Assembly: GCA_040390855.1 (NCBI GenBank)
Contig: JAZJXO010000014.1
Span: 15,718-79,717, forward strand
Direction of reading: 5' to 3'
DNA: 64,000 nucleotides
From: Parvibaculum sp040390855
Lineage (GTDB): Bacteria > Pseudomonadota > Alphaproteobacteria > Parvibaculales > Parvibaculaceae
In this document: positions 61,439 to 64,000 of the stretch, in pieces
How the letters are laid out: the number at the start of each line of letters is the position of its first letter
How positions within the stretch are numbered: position 1 is the stretch's first letter
Translations under genes and position numbers: made by a program
The notes under the pieces: generated by a model
Told to the model about the DNA's origin: nothing
The model's input: only the letters and a program-made list of their open reading frames with translations
Databases searched by the model: none

Positions 61439-62977
61439 ATGACCGCGCCAGAACGCGAACCGCTCGACATCATTTTCATCACCGCCGACCAATGGCGTGG
61501 CGACTGTTTGTCGCGGACGGGTCATCCGATGGTGAAGACACCGAACCTCGACGCGCTGGCCGCAGACGGCGTCCACTTCCGCCGCCACTTCGCCAATGCC
61601 GTGCCCTGCGGGCCGTCGCGCGCCTCGCTCCATACGGGTATGTACTTACAGAACCACCGCTCCGGTACCAACGGCACGCCGCTCGACGCGCGTCACACCA
61701 ACTGGGCGAAAATCACTGGCGCAGCAGGCTATGACCCTGTGTTGTTCGGCTATACCGACACCAGTCAAGACCCCCGCGAGACAGATCCCGACGATCCGTG
61801 GCTGCTCACCTATGAAGGCCCGCTGCCCGGCATCCGCCCTGTCTGCATGTTCGGCTCCTACCCCGTGCAATGGGTCGATGATCTCAAAGCCAAAGGCTAC
61901 GAGACGCCGGAAGACGTGCGCTTTGCCTATGGAATGCGCGAAGACGGGCCGGACTATGAAGACGGCGCGGTCCACCCCAAACCGCTGATCTATCCGCAGA
62001 CGGATGATGACACATCATTCCTCGTCAACCGCCTCATCGACTATATGGACAGCACCACAAAACCTTTTGTCGCGCATCTTTCGCTGCTCCGCCCCCATCC
62101 GCCCTTCGTCGCGCCCGAACCCTATAACGCGATGTATGATCCAGAAGATGTGCCCGGCTTCGCGCGAAAAGCGACACCGCAGGAAGACGGCGCGCAGCAT
62201 CCCTGGCTTGCGCATCAGCTCAGCAAAAAACTCTACCGCGCACCGGCCAACGAAAAGAAACTCCGTCGCCTCAAAGCCGTCTATTACGGCCTCATGTCGC
62301 TCGTCGATCACGAGATGGGCCGCCTCGTCGCCTACCTCAAAGCGTCAGGTCGCTGGGACCGCACGCTCATCATCTTCACATCGGACCACGGCGAACAAAT
62401 GGGCGATCATTGGTTGCTCGGCAAATGCGGCTACTTCGACGGCTCGTATCACATCCCCATGATTATCCGCGACCCGCGCAAAAGCGCGGACAGCACGCGC
62501 GGCACCACAGTCACCCGCTTCAGCGAAAACATCGACGTGATGCCGACCATGCTCGACTATCTGGACCTCGACATCCCCGTCCAATGCGACGGCGCAAGCC
62601 TCAGACCTTTCATCGAAAGCGGCACAGCACCCAGAAACTGGCGCACCGAAGCCCATTGGGAATACGACTTCCGCGACCCCGCCGACACCGGCGACGAAGA
62701 GGCACTCGGCCTGACGCTGCACCAATGTACAATGAACATCCTCCGCAGCGAAAAATGGAAATACGTCCACTTCACCAAACTGCCACCGCTCCTGTTCGAC
62801 CTTGAAAAGGACCCGCAGGAATTCGTGAACCGCGCGAACGACCCCGAATGCATGGGCGTCCTCCTCACCATGACCCAGAAAATGCTCTCATGGCGAATGA
62901 ACCACGACGAACAGACACTGACACATATTGCGCTGACGGGTGACGGTCCGGTGGAACGGGTAAGCGGGCGGTATTGA
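61439..62977 (+). CDS. Formylglycine-dependent sulfatase / phosphonate monoester hydrolase
   Basis: 512 residues, alkaline phosphatase superfamily. C57 in PCGPSRASLHTG is the C-x-P-S-R motif that is converted to formylglycine. Metal ligands: D17 (ITADQ) with the following residue, and D316-H317 in FTSDHGEQMGDHWLLGK. Length and the SDHGEQMGDHWLLGK block recall phosphonate monoester hydrolases/phosphodiesterases and arylsulfatases of Rhizobium. No signal peptide, so cytoplasmic, which favours the hydrolase type. It needs a formylglycine-generating enzyme encoded elsewhere. AAGGGGGA ribosome site. Confidence 0.88.
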   Translation: MTAPEREPLDIIFITADQWRGDCLSRTGHPMVKTPNLDALAADGVHFRRHFANAVPCGPSRASLHTGMYLQNHRSGTNGTPLDARHTNWAKITGAAGYDPVLFGYTDTSQDPRETDPDDPWLLTYEGPLPGIRPVCMFGSYPVQWVDDLKAKGYETPEDVRFAYGMREDGPDYEDGAVHPKPLIYPQTDDDTSFLVNRLIDYMDSTTKPFVAHLSLLRPHPPFVAPEPYNAMYDPEDVPGFARKATPQEDGAQHPWLAHQLSKKLYRAPANEKKLRRLKAVYYGLMSLVDHEMGRLVAYLKASGRWDRTLIIFTSDHGEQMGDHWLLGKCGYFDGSYHIPMIIRDPRKSADSTRGTTVTRFSENIDVMPTMLDYLDLDIPVQCDGASLRPFIESGTAPRNWRTEAHWEYDFRDPADTGDEEALGLTLHQCTMNILRSEKWKYVHFTKLPPLLFDLEKDPQEFVNRANDPECMGVLLTMTQKMLSWRMNHDEQTLTHIALTGDGPVERVSGRY

Positions 62978-62985
62978 GGGCGATA

Positions 62986-63150
62986 TTTTGATCTCTACGG
63001 GAGCAATTTTGAAAGAAGCATCCCAATTTGGCAATTTTTGCTCCCGTAAAGGATCAAAACTTGCTAAATCAAAAAACTAGCCTATTATGCTCCCGTACAG
63101 GAACAAAAGTGCCAAAGCATGTAGAAGTGCGTTCCCGCTCAGGAGCAAAA
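62986..63150. repeat. Four operator-like repeats before the hipB-like gene
   Basis: A shared motif TCCCG-N3-AGGA-N-CAAAA occurs at 63042-63059 (TCCCGTAAAGGATCAAAA), 63091-63108 (TCCCGTACAGGAACAAAA) and 63133-63150 (TCCCGCTCAGGAGCAAAA), and once inverted and one base shorter at 62986-63002. Each contains the dyad TCC-N6-GGA. Three copies are spaced about 49 and 42 bases, so roughly four to five helical turns apart. They flank or overlap the promoter and the hipB start, as operators of an autoregulating antitoxin would. Confidence 0.7.
63061..63088 (+). promoter_or_regulatory. Sigma-70 promoter of the hipB-like gene
   Basis: TTGCTA (63061-63066), 16-base spacer, TATTAT (63083-63088). Operator copies lie directly on both sides, the third beginning at the -10 end. 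Confidence 0.55.
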
Positions 63151-63151
63151 A

Positions 63152-63565
63152 ATGTCGGATAAGCCAAATACCAAGACGAGCCAGTTTAGCAAAGCCACAA
63201 ATAGCGGCGGACTGTTAGGAGACCTGAGCGTCACGAAGATCAGCACGCCCTTCCAAGGCTCCGACGAGCATCAAAAACAATTATACGAAGGATTAAATGC
63301 AGATATTCATATCTCCGACTTAGCAGAAGAAATTGCGAAGCGACCGATCTCCACATCACTCATTCATTCACCCTCCACTCTTGGTCTCATCGTGCAAAAG
63401 GTACGAAAGAGCCAGAAAATCTCACAGCAAGAATTCGCCGACCTTGCCGGTGTCGGACGACGCTTCATCTCGGAGCTTGAAAACGGCAAAGCCACTCTCG
63501 AATTCGGGTTGGTTTTGCAGGTCTGCGAATCTGCTGGTATCGACATTCTGGCCAAACGCCGATGA
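63152..63565 (+). CDS. hipB: HipB-like XRE antitoxin with long N-terminal extension
   Basis: 137 residues. The C-terminal half (about 76-132) is an XRE/Cro-type helix-turn-helix: LIVQKVRKSQKISQQEFADLAGVGRRFISELENGKATLEF. This GVGRRFISELENGKAT form is typical of HipB-type antitoxins paired with HipA kinases. The first 75 residues, including DIHISDLAEEIAKRPISTS, are an extension absent from E. coli HipB (88 residues). The stop overlaps the next start (ATGA). Base composition is more AT-rich than neighbours, suggesting horizontal gain. Confidence 0.85.
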   Translation: MSDKPNTKTSQFSKATNSGGLLGDLSVTKISTPFQGSDEHQKQLYEGLNADIHISDLAEEIAKRPISTSLIHSPSTLGLIVQKVRKSQKISQQEFADLAGVGRRFISELENGKATLEFGLVLQVCESAGIDILAKRR

Positions 63566-64000
63566 CGACCGAAATTCTCGATGTACGGAACTGACACCAG
63601 AAAATCTTGAAGAGGTGATGCAACGTCTGGCTGAGAAACGTCCCTTACCCGAGGAAATGAAGAACCCGTCTCCCGTTGCAGGCGTCCAACGCAAAATCAC
63701 GTTGACAGAAATCGGCAATGGACGGCTTGGTATTCCGAAAGAAAGGCTGGGCGTTCCGACGACACATATATTGAAAGTACCAGAGCGCGGACGAGAACGC
63801 GAAATTCTGCAGGAAGCGATAGCGGCGCGAATTGCCGCCAAGGTTATTGGACACCCTGTAGCACTACCGGCAGAATTTTTAAGAGGCAATGAAGCCGGAT
63901 TGCTCATCAAAAGATTTGACCGAACGGTCTATGCGGACGGATCGGTAAAGAGCTGGCTCCGGTTGTCTGAACAGCTTCGCGCTGGAGATAAGTGGCTTCC
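63562..64000 (+). pseudogene. hipA: hipA-like kinase, N-terminal subdomain deleted, cut by window end
   Basis: An ATG overlapping the hipB stop starts MTTEILDVRN and stops at once (TGA 63592-63594). In another frame from about 63588 the reading is clear HipA: LTPENLEEVMQRLAEK aligns with the E. coli HipA segment before the kinase core, VAGVQRKITL with SVAGAQEK, VPTTHILKVP with TPTTHIIKLP, and LLIKRFDR with LAVERFDR. About 110 residues of HipA N-subdomain 1 are missing at the junction. Possible restarts are GTG 63615 and ATG 63618, with only a weak GAAGAG upstream. It is either a deletion-broken toxin or a core-only, HipT-like kinase; the catalytic part lies beyond the window. Confidence 0.7.

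Noticed and set aside
1..64000. CRISPR arrays, rRNA genes, insertion sequences, further tRNAs
   Set aside because: No regular spacer-repeat array, rRNA signature, transposase frame or second tRNA fold was found on reading through.

Overview
The window reads as chromosomal DNA of a flagellated alphaproteobacterium. Evidence is the alphaproteobacteria-specific set FlbT, FlaF, FliX, the CckA hybrid kinase and the F1-ATPase zeta inhibitor (DUF1476), GTTC-N7-GTTC type SOS boxes at recA, CtrA-type boxes (TTAA-N7-TTAA) and -24/-12 (sigma-54) promoters at flagellar genes. The order cckA-recA-alaS-icd and the fliQ-fliR-flhB block beside cckA recall Caulobacterales, Parvibaculales and Hyphomicrobiales. 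I cannot fix the genus.

Layout. 1-1.1 kb: the 3' part of a serine recombinase that runs into the 3' half of a tRNA-Leu(UAA), probably the end of an integrated element lying to the left. 1.2-20 kb: housekeeping genes, namely a CinA-like protein, map, radC, purB, a histidine phosphatase, the zeta inhibitor, a GFA-type zinc protein, the purC-purS-purQ-purL run, bolA, a monothiol glutaredoxin, a DODA-type dioxygenase, rpsD, trmJ, icd and alaS. A second, diverged copy of the alaS 3' end lies just downstream of alaS. 20-24 kb: recA with two candidate LexA boxes, then cckA.

24-53.7 kb: a flagellar island. Leftward flgB-flgC-fliE-fliQ-fliR-flhB diverges from rightward fliO-fliP. Leftward fliL-fliM-DUF6468-motE-(large secreted TPR protein) diverges from rightward flgF-flgG-flgA-flgH. 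Leftward fliX diverges from rightward flgI-flgJ-flgN, followed by a TPR/glycosyltransferase-like gene. Then come two flagellin genes, flbT and flaF, and leftward flgE-flgK-flgL. The export gate, rod, ring, hook, junction and filament genes in this window thus sit beside the kinase that feeds the CtrA pathway. The control sites fit a cascade: CtrA-type boxes at flgB/fliO, fliX and the TPR gene; sigma-54 promoters at fliL, flgF, flgI, flgE and the first flagellin. The first flagellin has a perfect sigma-54 promoter, an IHF-type site and an unannotated 54-codon ORF with its own ribosome site filling most of the 5' leader, the kind of region on which FlbT and FlaF act.

54-63 kb: MoxR ATPase plus VWA (CoxE-like) protein, a membrane protein, two tandem related small lipoproteins, a methyltransferase, an unrecognised protein, a DUF3574 protein, a thioredoxin-reductase-like ferredoxin-NADP reductase, a chorismate mutase, an adrenodoxin-type ferredoxin and a formylglycine-type sulfatase/phosphonate monoester hydrolase. 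63-64 kb: a more AT-rich hipBA-like toxin-antitoxin locus with four operator-like repeats and a hipA that has lost its N-terminal subdomain; the window ends inside it.
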